A DNA stretch of 64,000 nt from Salipiger mucosus DSM 16094 (GTDB taxonomy: Bacteria > Pseudomonadota > Alphaproteobacteria > Rhodobacterales > Rhodobacteraceae). The stretch lies in contig NZ_KE557273.1 in NCBI RefSeq assembly GCF_000442255.1, positions 614,662-678,661 of the forward strand. The letters run 5' to 3'. A program made the position numbers and the translations under genes. Shown here one piece after another: positions 24,354 through 32,153 of the stretch; position 1 is the stretch's first letter, and each line of letters starts with the position of its first letter. The notes beneath the pieces are model-generated. The model saw only the letters and a program-made list of their open reading frames with translations, searched no databases and was not told where the DNA came from.

Positions 24354-25316
24354 ATGTCCAACAGAACCCTCACCTCCATGGCCGTGGCCGCCGCGCTGGT
24401 CGCCGCCCCGGCCTTCGCCGCCGACTACACCTTCCAGGTCGCCCACACCAACGCCGCCGACGAAGTGCAGGACATGGGCCTTCAGAAGATGAAGACCCTG
24501 CTCGAGGAAAAGACCGACGGCGCCGCCACCATCGAGATCTTCCCCGGCGGCCAGCTGGGCGACGAGGCGCAGATCATCGAAAGCGTCATGCTGGGCTCGC
24601 TCGACGTTGCGATGACCTCCAACTCGATGCTGTCGAACTACGTCGAGGACTTCCTCGTCTTCGACATGCCCTTCCTCTTCCCCTCGATCCCCGCGCTGGG
24701 CGAAAAGGTCGACGCCAACTTCGACATGATGCAGGCATCGGCCAACGAGGCCGGCTTCGAGCTGCTGGGCGTCTTCTCCTCGGGCATCCGCCACATGATG
24801 ACCTCGGAGCCGATCGAGAGCATCGAGGACCTCGAGGGCATGAAGATCCGCACCATGCAGAACCCGGTGCACGTCGAGGCCTTCCGCGCCTACGGCGCCA
24901 ACCCGACGCCGATGTCCTACTCCGAGCTCTACGGCGCGCTGCAGTCCGGCGTCGTCGACGGGGCCGAGGGTGCCTCGACCGGCTATGACGGCATGAAGTT
25001 CTACGAGGTCGCGCCCTCCTTCGCGCTGGTCGGCTGGCTCAACATGACCGCGCCGGTCTCCATGCAGAAGGCCGCCTTCGACGCGCTCCCCGAAGAGATC
25101 CAGACCGCGCTGCTCGAGGCCGGGCAGGAAGCCGCGAGCTGGCAGCGCCAGTATGTCGTCGACCAGGAACAGCCGCTGCTCGACAGCTTCGAGGAAATGG
25201 GCGTCACCATCACCCGCCCGGACACCGAACCCTTCATCGAGGCCTCGCGGCCCCTTTACGAGACCCAGCTCACCACCGAAGGTCAAAAGGCCCTCTACGA
25301 GGCCCTGACCGAGTGA
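24354..25316 (+). CDS. TRAP transporter substrate-binding protein (DctP-type), system 1
   Basis: This 320-residue periplasmic receptor has a signal peptide ending near PAFA|ADYT (residue 22). Its ligand-clamping region is DLEGMKIRTMQNPVHVEAFRAYGANPTPMSYSELY, in which the Arg salt-bridges the substrate carboxylate. GVVDGAEGASTGYDGMKFYEVAP follows. It is closely related to the receptor at 30585, so the two probably bind similar acids. It is followed by an 11-bp hairpin and then the hydantoinase gene. Confidence 0.9.
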   Translation: MSNRTLTSMAVAAALVAAPAFAADYTFQVAHTNAADEVQDMGLQKMKTLLEEKTDGAATIEIFPGGQLGDEAQIIESVMLGSLDVAMTSNSMLSNYVEDFLVFDMPFLFPSIPALGEKVDANFDMMQASANEAGFELLGVFSSGIRHMMTSEPIESIEDLEGMKIRTMQNPVHVEAFRAYGANPTPMSYSELYGALQSGVVDGAEGASTGYDGMKFYEVAPSFALVGWLNMTAPVSMQKAAFDALPEEIQTALLEAGQEAASWQRQYVVDQEQPLLDSFEEMGVTITRPDTEPFIEASRPLYETQLTTEGQKALYEALTE

Positions 25317-25322
25317 GCGACC

Positions 25323-25358
25323 GGCCCGCGGCGTTTCTGACCCTTGGCGCCGCGGGCC
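25323..25358 (+). terminator. 11-bp hairpin after TRAP receptor, system 1
   Basis: GGCCCGCGGCG (25323-25333) pairs with CGCCGCGGGCC (25348-25358) around a 14-nt loop. It starts 7 bp after the receptor stop. The lack of a T-run and the same-strand hydantoinase 33 bp on suggest partial attenuation or mRNA protection. Confidence 0.6.
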
Positions 25359-25390
25359 ACCTGACGACCAGAATTTGAAAGACACCCCAC

Positions 25391-26797
25391 ATGCTCGACA
25401 CCGCCATCCGCAACGCCGAGATCGTCACCGCCGCCGACCGCTACCGCGCGGACATCGGCATCCGTGACGGCCGCATCGTCTCCATCGCCGAGGACGTCGG
25501 TCCCGCCACGGAAGAGATCGACGCGGCGGGCCTGCTGGTGCTTCCGGGCGGCATCGACGCGCATGTGCACCTCGAGCAGCCGCAGGGCGGCGACGTGGTC
25601 ATGGCGGACGGCTTCGAGAGCGGGACGCGCTCGGCGGCGGCGGGCGGCAACACCACGGTGCTGCCCTTCGCGCTGCAGAAGAAGGGCCAGTCGCTGCGCG
25701 ATGCCGTGCAGGCCTACCACGCGGCGGCCGAGGGCAAGTGCTACACCGACACCTCGTTCCACATCATCATCACCGACCCCACGCCGCAGGTGCTGGGGCA
25801 GGAGCTGCCCGCGCTGGTGCGCGACGGCTACACCTCGTTCAAGGTCTTCATGACCTACGACGACATGGTCCTCAACGACGCCCAGCTGATCGACGTCTTC
25901 GACGTGGCGCGGCGGGAAAAGGCGATGGTCATGGTCCATGCCGAGGGCTACGACGCCATCCGCTACATGGCCCGCCGGCTGGAAGAGGCCGGCAAGACCG
26001 CGCCCTACTACCACGCCGAAAGCCGCCCCCAGAGCGTCGAGCGCGAGGCGACCCACCGCGCCATCAGCCATGCCGAGCTGACCGACGTGCCGATCTGCAT
26101 CGTGCACGTCTCGGGCCGCGACCCGATGGAGCAGATCCAATGGGCCCGCCGGCGCGGCATGAACGTCTGGGCCGAGACCTGCCCGCAGTACATCGCGCTC
26201 ACCGCCGATGACCTCAAGGGCCTGAACATGGACTTCGACGGGGCGAAATACGTCTGCTCGCCCCCGCCGCGCGATCTCGACAGCCAGGCGGCGATCTGGG
26301 AGGGGCTGCGCGACGGCACCTTCGACATCTTCTCGTCCGACCACTGTCCCTTCCGCTTCGAGGACAGCCACGGCAAGGACGTCGAGGGCGCCCGCACCTC
26401 CTTCCGCTGGGTGCCCAACGGCATTCCCGGCATCGAGGCGCGCATGCCGATCCTCTTCTCCGAGGGCGTCTCGAAGGGGCGCATCACCCTGGAACGCTTC
26501 GTGGAGCTGACCGCGACGAACCCGGCCAAGCTCTTCGGGATGTATCCGCGCAAGGGCACCATCGCCGTGGGCGCCGACGCCGACCTCACCGTCTGGGACG
26601 CGACGCGCGAGGTGACCATGTCGCAGGAGCTGCATCACCACGACTGCGACTACACCCCCTACGAGGGCATGGCGATCACCGGCTGGCCGGTGCGCACCAT
26701 CCTGCGCGGCCGCACGATCTTTGCCGAGGGCGAGATCACCGGCGCGCCGGGGCAGGGGGTCTACCTCGAACGCGGCACCAGCCGCGCCTTCGGCTGA
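25391..26797 (+). CDS. dihydropyrimidinase / hydantoinase family amidohydrolase
   Basis: This 468-residue cytoplasmic hydrolase opens cyclic diamides (dihydropyrimidines, hydantoins). It has the complete binuclear metal site: DAHVHLE (His58, His60), the Lys to be carbamylated (Lys151 in FKVFMTY, with substrate-contact Tyr156), HAE (His183), HVSG (His239) and SSDHCPF (Asp317). The length is normal. It lies downstream of TRAP system 1, so the imported acid may be, or carry, a cyclic ureide. No beta-ureidopropionase or carbamoylase gene is in the window. Confidence 0.9.
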   Translation: MLDTAIRNAEIVTAADRYRADIGIRDGRIVSIAEDVGPATEEIDAAGLLVLPGGIDAHVHLEQPQGGDVVMADGFESGTRSAAAGGNTTVLPFALQKKGQSLRDAVQAYHAAAEGKCYTDTSFHIIITDPTPQVLGQELPALVRDGYTSFKVFMTYDDMVLNDAQLIDVFDVARREKAMVMVHAEGYDAIRYMARRLEEAGKTAPYYHAESRPQSVEREATHRAISHAELTDVPICIVHVSGRDPMEQIQWARRRGMNVWAETCPQYIALTADDLKGLNMDFDGAKYVCSPPPRDLDSQAAIWEGLRDGTFDIFSSDHCPFRFEDSHGKDVEGARTSFRWVPNGIPGIEARMPILFSEGVSKGRITLERFVELTATNPAKLFGMYPRKGTIAVGADADLTVWDATREVTMSQELHHHDCDYTPYEGMAITGWPVRTILRGRTIFAEGEITGAPGQGVYLERGTSRAFG

Positions 26798-26810
26798 ACC
26801 ACGCGAACGG

Positions 26811-26836
26811 GCGCCGGGGGCTCAGCCCTCCGGCGC
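26811..26836. terminator. hairpin between convergent hydantoinase and GntR genes
   Basis: GCGCCGG (26811-26817) and CCGGCGC (26830-26836) form the stem, with further GGG/CCC pairing inside. It covers the GntR stop region and lies 14 bp after the hydantoinase stop, so it may end both transcripts. Confidence 0.45.
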
Positions 26837-27496
26837 GATCCGCGACACGAGGTCTTCCATCATCGCGGCGTTCTGCATCCGCAGGATCGCCTCGGCGGCC
26901 GAGGCATCCTGCCGCCGCAGCGCGTCGACCAGAAGGGTCATCTCCTCGGCCATGACGCGCCGCCGCCCGGTGCCGTAGCCAAAGCCCCGCCGGAAGGCGA
27001 ATATCGTGTCCCAGCCGCGCTGGAACAGGCGCAGCACCTCGCGGTTGCCACCGAACTCCACCAGCCGGGCGTTGAACTGCCGGTTGGTCTCGATGGCCTC
27101 GATATCCTCGCCCGCCTCGATGTGCCCGCGATACTCCGCCGCCAGCGCCTCGAGCTCGCGGATGCGCTCCAGCGTCAGCTTGGTCATCCCGCGCTTCACG
27201 GCAAAGATCCGCAGCTCGGTGTTCAGCTCGAAGAGGTCGGTGATGTAGGATCGGTCGAGCTGCCGCACCGTGGCGCCGCGGTTGGGCTCGATCTCGACCA
27301 GTCCCTCGCCCTCGAGCTTCCGCAGCGCCTCGCGCAGCGGCATGGTCGAGAAGCCCAGCCGCTTGGCCAGCTCCGCCGTCTTCAGCCGCGCGCCGGGCGC
27401 GATATGCCCGGCAAGGATGTCCTCGCGGATCAGGCGCGTGGCCTGGTCCACCGAGTTCTGCGCGGCATCCGGGTCGTCGGTCATGCGGCGCACCAT
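26822..27496 (-). CDS. GntR family regulator, FadR/FCD subfamily (module B)
   Basis: This 224-residue regulator has a winged HTH (AELAKRLGFSTMPLREALRKLEGEGLVEI, about 40-70) and a helical FCD-type ligand domain (about 90-215). It lacks some His of the metal-dependent form (NRQFNARLVEFGGN in place of D..FH). It is the last gene of the ACAD-MaoC-GntR operon, 3 bp after the MaoC stop. Two promoters nearby share the sequence TATCTGATCACA (29112-29123 and 29577-29588), likely its operators. It would then autoregulate through the ACAD promoter. An ATG at 27484 is an alternative start. Confidence 0.85.
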   Translation of the reverse strand: MVRRMTDDPDAAQNSVDQATRLIREDILAGHIAPGARLKTAELAKRLGFSTMPLREALRKLEGEGLVEIEPNRGATVRQLDRSYITDLFELNTELRIFAVKRGMTKLTLERIRELEALAAEYRGHIEAGEDIEAIETNRQFNARLVEFGGNREVLRLFQRGWDTIFAFRRGFGYGTGRRRVMAEEMTLLVDALRRQDASAAEAILRMQNAAMMEDLVSRIAPEG

Positions 27497-27499
27497 CCG

Positions 27500-27943
27500 T
27501 CAGGGCGCCTTTCGGATCAAGGAGATATGCTCGGAGTCGATCAGCAGCGTGCCGGCCTCGTCCATGAGCCGCACCGCCTCGGTGATGATCCCCGCCGGCC
27601 GCGACAGCGACTCGCGTTTGGCGGTGAACTCCATCTCCACGTGCACCACGGCCCCCGCGACGATGGGTCCGACAAAGCGCACCTTGTCCCAGCCCAGCGA
27701 GGCGATCGAGGTCTCCTCGTAGAGCCGCAGCTCGGTCTTGAGCCCCTCCATCAGCGACAGCCCGAAGAGCCCGTGCGCGATGATGCCGGGAAAGCCCTGC
27801 GCCTTGGCGTAGTCCTCGTCGGTGTGCAGCGGGTGGAAATCGCGGGTCAGCTTGCAGAAGGCGGCGATGTCGGGCGCCGTGATCTCGTGCGTGGGCGTGG
27901 TGAAGCGGGCGCCGACGTCGACGTCTTCGTAATAGAGGTTCAT
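27500..27943 (-). CDS. MaoC family enoyl-CoA hydratase
   Basis: This 147-residue hot-dog protein has the complete hydratase motif LTRDFHPLHTDEDYA (Asp and His about 5 residues apart), followed by GIIAHGLFGLSLMEGL. It hydrates the enoyl-CoA produced by the ACAD whose gene overlaps its start (ATGA at 27940-27943). It is placed between the ACAD and GntR genes in one operon. Confidence 0.85.
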   Translation of the reverse strand: MNLYYEDVDVGARFTTPTHEITAPDIAAFCKLTRDFHPLHTDEDYAKAQGFPGIIAHGLFGLSLMEGLKTELRLYEETSIASLGWDKVRFVGPIVAGAVVHVEMEFTAKRESLSRPAGIITEAVRLMDEAGTLLIDSEHISLIRKAP

Positions 27944-29094
27944 GCGTGCAACTTCTGCATCTGGCGCGCGATGATCATGCGCTGGATCTGGTTGGTGCCC
28001 TCGTAGATCTGCGAGAGCCGGACGTCACGATACAGCCGCTCGACCCGATACTCGCGCGAGTAGCCGTTGCCGCCGTGGATCTGCAGCGCGTTCGAGATGT
28101 GCCCCTGCGCCATGTCGGTGGTGAAGAGCTTGGCCTGCGCCGCCTCCAGCGCGATGGGGTGCCCCGCGTCGTAGAGCTTCGCCGCGTGGTGGATCAGCAG
28201 CCGCGCGGCGGCGATGTCCTTGGCCATGTCGGCCACCATGAACTGGATCGCCTGGAAGTCGTAGATCGGCTTGCCGAACTGCTTGCGGTCATGGGCATAG
28301 GAGATGGCATCCTCCATCCCGGCCTGCGCCATGCCGAGCGCCATCGACGACATCATCAGGCGCGAGAAGTTGAAGTTCTCCATCGCCATGCGGAAGGCGC
28401 CGTTCTCGGGGCCGATCAGGTTGCCCACCGGCACGCGCACCTCGTCGAAGCTGATCATGCATTCGGCCAGCCCGTGCATGCCCAGCAGCTCCTCGGACTT
28501 GCCGCGGATCACGCCGGGGCGGTCGGTCTCGACCAGGATGCACGAGATGCCCTTGTGCCCGGCCTCGGGGTCGGTCTTGGCAAAGACCATGACGGCATCG
28601 GCGACCTGTCCGAAGGTGACCCAGGCCTTGGTGCCCTTGATCACGTAGTCGCCGCCGTCGCGTCGCGCGGTGGTCTTCATCGCCGCCACGTCCGACCCGC
28701 AGTCGGGCTCGGTCACCGCGGTCGCGGGAATCAGGCTGCCGTCCAGCACGCCGGGAATCAGCTTGTGGTGCTGTTCCGAGCCGTGGTGATGCAGGAAGAG
28801 CGCCGCCTCGACCGGGATGGCAAAGGCGTTGCCGACCGCGCCCGAGCCGCGCGCGATCTCTTCCATGACGATGCAGGCGGCCATGGCGTCAAGGCCCACG
28901 CCGCCCGCCTCTTCGGGCAGGGCGACGCCGAAAAGCCCTTGTTCGGCAAGGGCAAGGTAGATCTCGCGCGGGAAGGTGTCGTCGCGGTCGATGGCGGCGG
29001 CGGCGGGCGCCACCACGTCGTCGGAGAGACGGCGCGCCGTGTCGCGCACCATCTTCTGCTCGTCGGTGTAAAGCTGATCCAATGTGATCTCCAT
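27940..29094 (-). CDS. acyl-CoA dehydrogenase
   Basis: This 384-residue FAD-dependent enzyme has canonical motifs: TAVTEPDCGSDVAAMKT, KAWVTFGQVADAV, ELLGMHGLAECMISFDEVRVP, RKQFGKPIYDFQAIQFMVAD and the catalytic Glu in QIYEGTNQIQRMI. Unlike the module A paralogue, it keeps YEGT. The ATG at 29094 lies only 17 bp from the TATCTGATCACA site, so a bound regulator would block transcription start. No clear Shine-Dalgarno is visible before it; a very short leader is possible. Confidence 0.9.
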   Translation of the reverse strand: MEITLDQLYTDEQKMVRDTARRLSDDVVAPAAAAIDRDDTFPREIYLALAEQGLFGVALPEEAGGVGLDAMAACIVMEEIARGSGAVGNAFAIPVEAALFLHHHGSEQHHKLIPGVLDGSLIPATAVTEPDCGSDVAAMKTTARRDGGDYVIKGTKAWVTFGQVADAVMVFAKTDPEAGHKGISCILVETDRPGVIRGKSEELLGMHGLAECMISFDEVRVPVGNLIGPENGAFRMAMENFNFSRLMMSSMALGMAQAGMEDAISYAHDRKQFGKPIYDFQAIQFMVADMAKDIAAARLLIHHAAKLYDAGHPIALEAAQAKLFTTDMAQGHISNALQIHGGNGYSREYRVERLYRDVRLSQIYEGTNQIQRMIIARQMQKLHA

Positions 29095-29111
29095 CAGGGG
29101 ATATGAGATAT

Positions 29112-29125
29112 TATCTGATCACACT
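29112..29125. promoter_or_regulatory. predicted GntR operator, module B copy 1
   Basis: TATCTGATCACA (29112-29123) is identical over 12 bp to copy 2 at 29577-29588. It lies just upstream of the ACAD-MaoC-GntR operon. An adjacent GATA-T-TATC dyad (29107-29115) overlaps it. Assignment to the GntR at 26822 is by proximity. Confidence 0.6.
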
Positions 29126-29149
29126 GCTACGCCCGCGCGCACCGCCGCG

Positions 29150-29515
29150 TCAACCCGCGGCCTGCCCGGCATGGAAGGCGTCCGAGGGCAGGGTGTCGAA
29201 AAAATAGACGATGACGTCCTTGGGGGTGCTACCATAGGCCGAGCACACCGCATCGGTGATCGACCGGGCCGCCGCGGCCTTGGCCGCGCCGTCGCGCGGG
29301 AAGGCGTGGATTTTTATGAAAATGCGCAAGGTTTGGGCATTTTCGCCGTATTTTCCTGCATGTGCGTAGGAATAGTGACCCACTGAATTATAATAGACGG
29401 TGACGATTTCCGGCTTGATGTCGAAGGCCTGGCAGAGACCATCGGTCATGTCGCGGCTCGCAACCTCCCGTATTTGTTCGCTCGGACCGTGGTCGGTGAC
29501 TTCGATGAAGGGCAT
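29150..29515 (-). CDS. 4-OT-superfamily tautomerase, tandem (fused) form
   Basis: This 121-residue protein begins MPFIEV, so Pro2 is available as the catalytic N-terminal base of the tautomerase superfamily. It is twice the length of 4-oxalocrotonate tautomerase and consists of two similar beta-alpha-beta units. DMTDGLCQAFDIKPEIVTVY ending YAHAG (about 22-53) aligns with SITDAVCSAYGSTPKDVIVY ending AFHAG (about 84-116). The second unit lacks an N-terminal Pro, so only one site per protein should be active. It isomerises an enol/keto or unsaturated acid. It is divergent from the DapA-TRAP operon across operator copy 2. Confidence 0.8.
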   Translation of the reverse strand: MPFIEVTDHGPSEQIREVASRDMTDGLCQAFDIKPEIVTVYYNSVGHYSYAHAGKYGENAQTLRIFIKIHAFPRDGAAKAAAARSITDAVCSAYGSTPKDVIVYFFDTLPSDAFHAGQAAG

Positions 29516-29576
29516 GCGCGTGGTTCCTTTTGATCGGGGAGTGGAGGGGGCGGGCAGGGCGCCCGTGTTGACTCAG

Positions 29577-29590
29577 TATCTGATCACATA
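29577..29590. promoter_or_regulatory. predicted GntR operator, module B copy 2
   Basis: TATCTGATCACATA is a near-perfect 14-bp palindrome; only positions 4 and 11 are mismatched around TGATCA. It shares 12 bp with copy 1. It sits in the 129-bp region between the tautomerase (minus) and the DapA-TRAP operon (plus) and could control both. Confidence 0.65.
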
Positions 29591-29644
29591 AAGGGTGTCT
29601 GCAAGAACTTTGGATCGGCGCACCGCCGAAAGGAAAGGAAGGCC

Positions 29645-30524
29645 ATGACCTTCAGAGGCAGCTACACCGTCTGCGTGACGCCCTTCGACGCCGAGGGCCG
29701 CGTCGACCTCGGGACGCTCCGCTCCTACGTCGACTGGCAGATCGAGGAAGGCGTGCACGGGCTGGTCCCGCTGGGCTCGACCGGCGAGTTCCTGTCGCTG
29801 ACCCGCGAGGAACGCGCCGCCGTCGCCGAGACCGTCATCGACCAGGCCGCCGGCCGCGTGCCGGTGGTGATCGGCACCGCCGCCGAGTGGACCGACGAGG
29901 CCGTCTCGCTCAGCCGCGAGGCCGAGTCGCTGGGCGCCGACGGCGTGATGCTGGTGCCGCCCTTCTACTCCTCGCCCACCGACGAGGAGCTGGTCGTCCA
30001 CTTCACCCGCATCGCCGAGGCGCTGGGCATCCCGGTGATGCTCTACAACAAACCCCTTCACGGCCAACGTCGACCTCACCGCGCCGCTCGTCGCGCGGCT
30101 CTCCGAGGTCGACAACATTTCCTACATCAAGGACACGTCCAAGAACGTGCACCGCGTGACCGAACTGCTCGAGGCCTGCAACGGCCGGATGACGGTCTTC
30201 GCGGGCTACTACCCCTGGGAAAGCTACCTCGCCGGGGCCGAGGGCTACAGCTCGGTCATGGCCAACATCGCGCCGGCGCTCTCGGCGCGCTGCTTCGAGC
30301 GCACCGTCGCCGGCTCCCCCGAGGGCCGCGAGCTTTACGCCAGGAGCCTGCCGCTCATCAACGCGCTGGCCGGCGATCTCTACGTCTCGGCCACCAAGGC
30401 CGCGATGGCGATGGTCGGCCGCCCGGCGGGCGACCCGCGCCCGCCGCGGCTGCCCCTGCCGGACGACAAACGCGCCGGGATGCACCGCATCCTGGGCGAT
30501 CTGGGGCTGCTGGCGGAGGCCTGA
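29645..30524 (+). pseudogene. DapA/DHDPS-family aldolase, frameshifted near 30052
   Basis: The ATG at 29645 starts a canonical DapA-type protein (YTVCVTPFDAEGRVDLGTLRSYV; LGSTGEFLSL keeps the keto-acid motif). At 30048-30056 the run AACAAACCCC carries one base too many. Removing it restores YNNPFTANVDLT and continues through SYIKDTSK (Schiff-base Lys) to 30524, about 292 residues in all. The sequence on both sides is well conserved in style and stop-free, so recent inactivation or a base-calling insertion is likely. It would be the first gene of the TRAP system 2 operon. Confidence 0.78.
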
Positions 30525-30584
30525 GCCCGGCCGCGCGCCGGGACGAACGATCCGCCCCAACAGAGAGAGAAAAGGATACCAACC

Positions 30585-31562
30585 ATGAAACTCACGAACC
30601 TGGCCCTCTGCCTTGCCATGGGCGCCACCGCCGTGGCGGCCCCCGCCTTCGCGCAGGACATCACCCTCAAGGCCAGCCACAACGCCAACGCCGACGAGCC
30701 CTACGGCGTCGGCATGCGCAAGATGGCCGAGATCCTCGAGGAGAAGACCGACGGCGAAGCCACCATCGAGGTCTACGACAACGCCACCCTCGGCGACGAG
30801 ATGGAGAGCATCCAGGGCACGCAGATCGGCACCGTCGACATCGCCGTGACCGCGAACTCGACGCTCTCGAACTTCGTGCCGGACCTGTCGGTCTTCTCGC
30901 TGCCCTTCCTCTTCGAGGACGCCGAGCAGATGGACCGCGCCCTCAGCGATCCCGAGGTGATCGATGCCATCCAGTCGGCGCTCGACGCGCAGGGCTTCCA
31001 CCTGCTGTCGATCTTCTCGGCCGGCACCCGCCACATCATGACCAAGACCCCCATCGAGACGATGGAGGACATGGCGGGCCTCAAGATCCGCACCATGCAG
31101 AACCCGGCCCACGTCGACACCTTCGCCGCCTTCGGCGCGAACCCGACGCCGCTGGCCTACACCGAGCTCTACGGCGCGCTCGAGACCGGCGTGGTCGACG
31201 GCGCCGAGGCGGCCAACACCAACTTCTACTCGCAGAAGTTCTACGAGGTCGCGCCCGACTGGGCCGTGATCGGCTGGCTCGAGCTCGTGGCCCCCGTCAT
31301 CATGGGCAAGGCCGCCTACGAGGCGCTCCCCGAGGACGTGCAGGCCGCCGTGGACGAGGCCGGCATGGAAGCGGGCAAGATCCAGCGCAAGGCCTACCTC
31401 GACAGCGACAACGCGCGCTTCGAGGACCTCGAGGAAGTGGGTGTCACGATGACCCGCCCCGACGATGCGCCCTTCCGCGAGGCGGCCGAGGCCGTCCAGC
31501 AGAAGTATCTCGAAACCGACGCCCAGAAGCAGATCTTCGAGCTTCTGAAATCCGTCGAGTGA
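30585..31562 (+). CDS. TRAP transporter substrate-binding protein (DctP-type), system 2
   Basis: This 325-residue periplasmic receptor has a signal peptide ending near PAFA|QDIT (residue 23). The carboxylate-binding stretch is LKIRTMQNPAHVDTFAAFGANPTPLAYTELY, followed by GVVDGAEAANTNFYSQKFYEVAP. It is a close paralogue of the system 1 receptor. Here the order is P-Q-M rather than Q-M-P. The RBS is AGAGAGAAAAGG, and a strong hairpin follows the stop. Confidence 0.9.
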   Translation: MKLTNLALCLAMGATAVAAPAFAQDITLKASHNANADEPYGVGMRKMAEILEEKTDGEATIEVYDNATLGDEMESIQGTQIGTVDIAVTANSTLSNFVPDLSVFSLPFLFEDAEQMDRALSDPEVIDAIQSALDAQGFHLLSIFSAGTRHIMTKTPIETMEDMAGLKIRTMQNPAHVDTFAAFGANPTPLAYTELYGALETGVVDGAEAANTNFYSQKFYEVAPDWAVIGWLELVAPVIMGKAAYEALPEDVQAAVDEAGMEAGKIQRKAYLDSDNARFEDLEEVGVTMTRPDDAPFREAAEAVQQKYLETDAQKQIFELLKSVE

Positions 31563-31583
31563 TCGGGCCGGCGGCCTGATCCC

Positions 31584-31610
31584 GCCCGGCCGCGCCCACC
31601 GCGGCCGGGC
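31584..31610 (+). terminator. 11-bp intercistronic hairpin after TRAP receptor, system 2
   Basis: GCCCGGCCGCG (31584-31594) pairs with CGCGGCCGGGC (31600-31610) around a CCCAC loop. The stem is the same sequence as the hairpin after tctC (11335-11363). The membrane genes continue 26 bp later, so it probably sets receptor:permease stoichiometry. Confidence 0.65.
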
Positions 31611-31636
31611 CCCCTGTTTCCCGAAGGAAAGCGCGC

Positions 31637-32152
31637 ATGGCCCGTCTTCTCGAACGTCTCTGCCTTGCCCTGCGCCGCGTCGTCTCGGGCGTGGTGATCC
31701 TGCTCTTCTCGGTGATGATGATCGCCGTGCTGGTGCAGGTGGGCGGACGCTACGTCTTCAACTACTCCATCGCCCAGGCCGCCGAGATCGCGACCTTCTG
31801 CCAGGTCTGGCTGGTGCTGCTGGGCGCAGGCGTCGCCGTCGCGCGCGGCCAGCATGTCGCCATCGACATGGTGCCCGCCTCGCTGCCGCGCCCCGCCGCC
31901 CGCGTCGCGCTGGTGGCCATCGCGGCGGTCTGCATCGCCTTTCTCGGCGTGCTCGCCTGGGGCAGCCAGCCGCTGCTGCGCATGGGCGAATTCCAGACCT
32001 CGCCCGCGATGCGCGTGCCGATGAAATACATCTACCTCTGCCTGCCCGTGGGCGCCGGATACATGGTGCTCGAACTGCTCCTGTCGGTGCTCCAGCGCTG
32101 GGACGATCCCTTCCCGCCGCCGCAGGCCGAAGACACCGAAGAGGCCATCTGA
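31637..32152 (+). CDS. TRAP transporter small membrane subunit (DctQ-type), system 2
   Basis: This 171-residue, four-helix inner-membrane subunit carries the family segment QVGGRYVFNYSIAQAAEIATFCQVWLVLLGAGVAV. It is shorter at the N-terminus than its paralogue at 22465 but otherwise similar. It sits after the receptor hairpin and 1 bp before the DctM gene. Confidence 0.9.
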   Translation: MARLLERLCLALRRVVSGVVILLFSVMMIAVLVQVGGRYVFNYSIAQAAEIATFCQVWLVLLGAGVAVARGQHVAIDMVPASLPRPAARVALVAIAAVCIAFLGVLAWGSQPLLRMGEFQTSPAMRVPMKYIYLCLPVGAGYMVLELLLSVLQRWDDPFPPPQAEDTEEAI

Positions 32153-32153
32153 C

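Noticed and set aside
22941-25385. Long antisense open frame across TRAP system 1
   Set aside because: Same shadow-frame composition; the sense genes have signal peptide, membrane helices and family motifs.
18360-30524. Programmed +1 frameshifting at CCCCTTC in the two DapA genes
   Set aside because: The shared motif is short, the third frameshift (53547) lacks it, and no stimulatory structure or slow codon pattern is evident; mutation or sequencing error is simpler.
29645-31579. One long frame spanning the DapA start and the TRAP receptor region
   Set aside because: After 30052 it reads out of frame through sense genes; it is an artefact of the frameshift.
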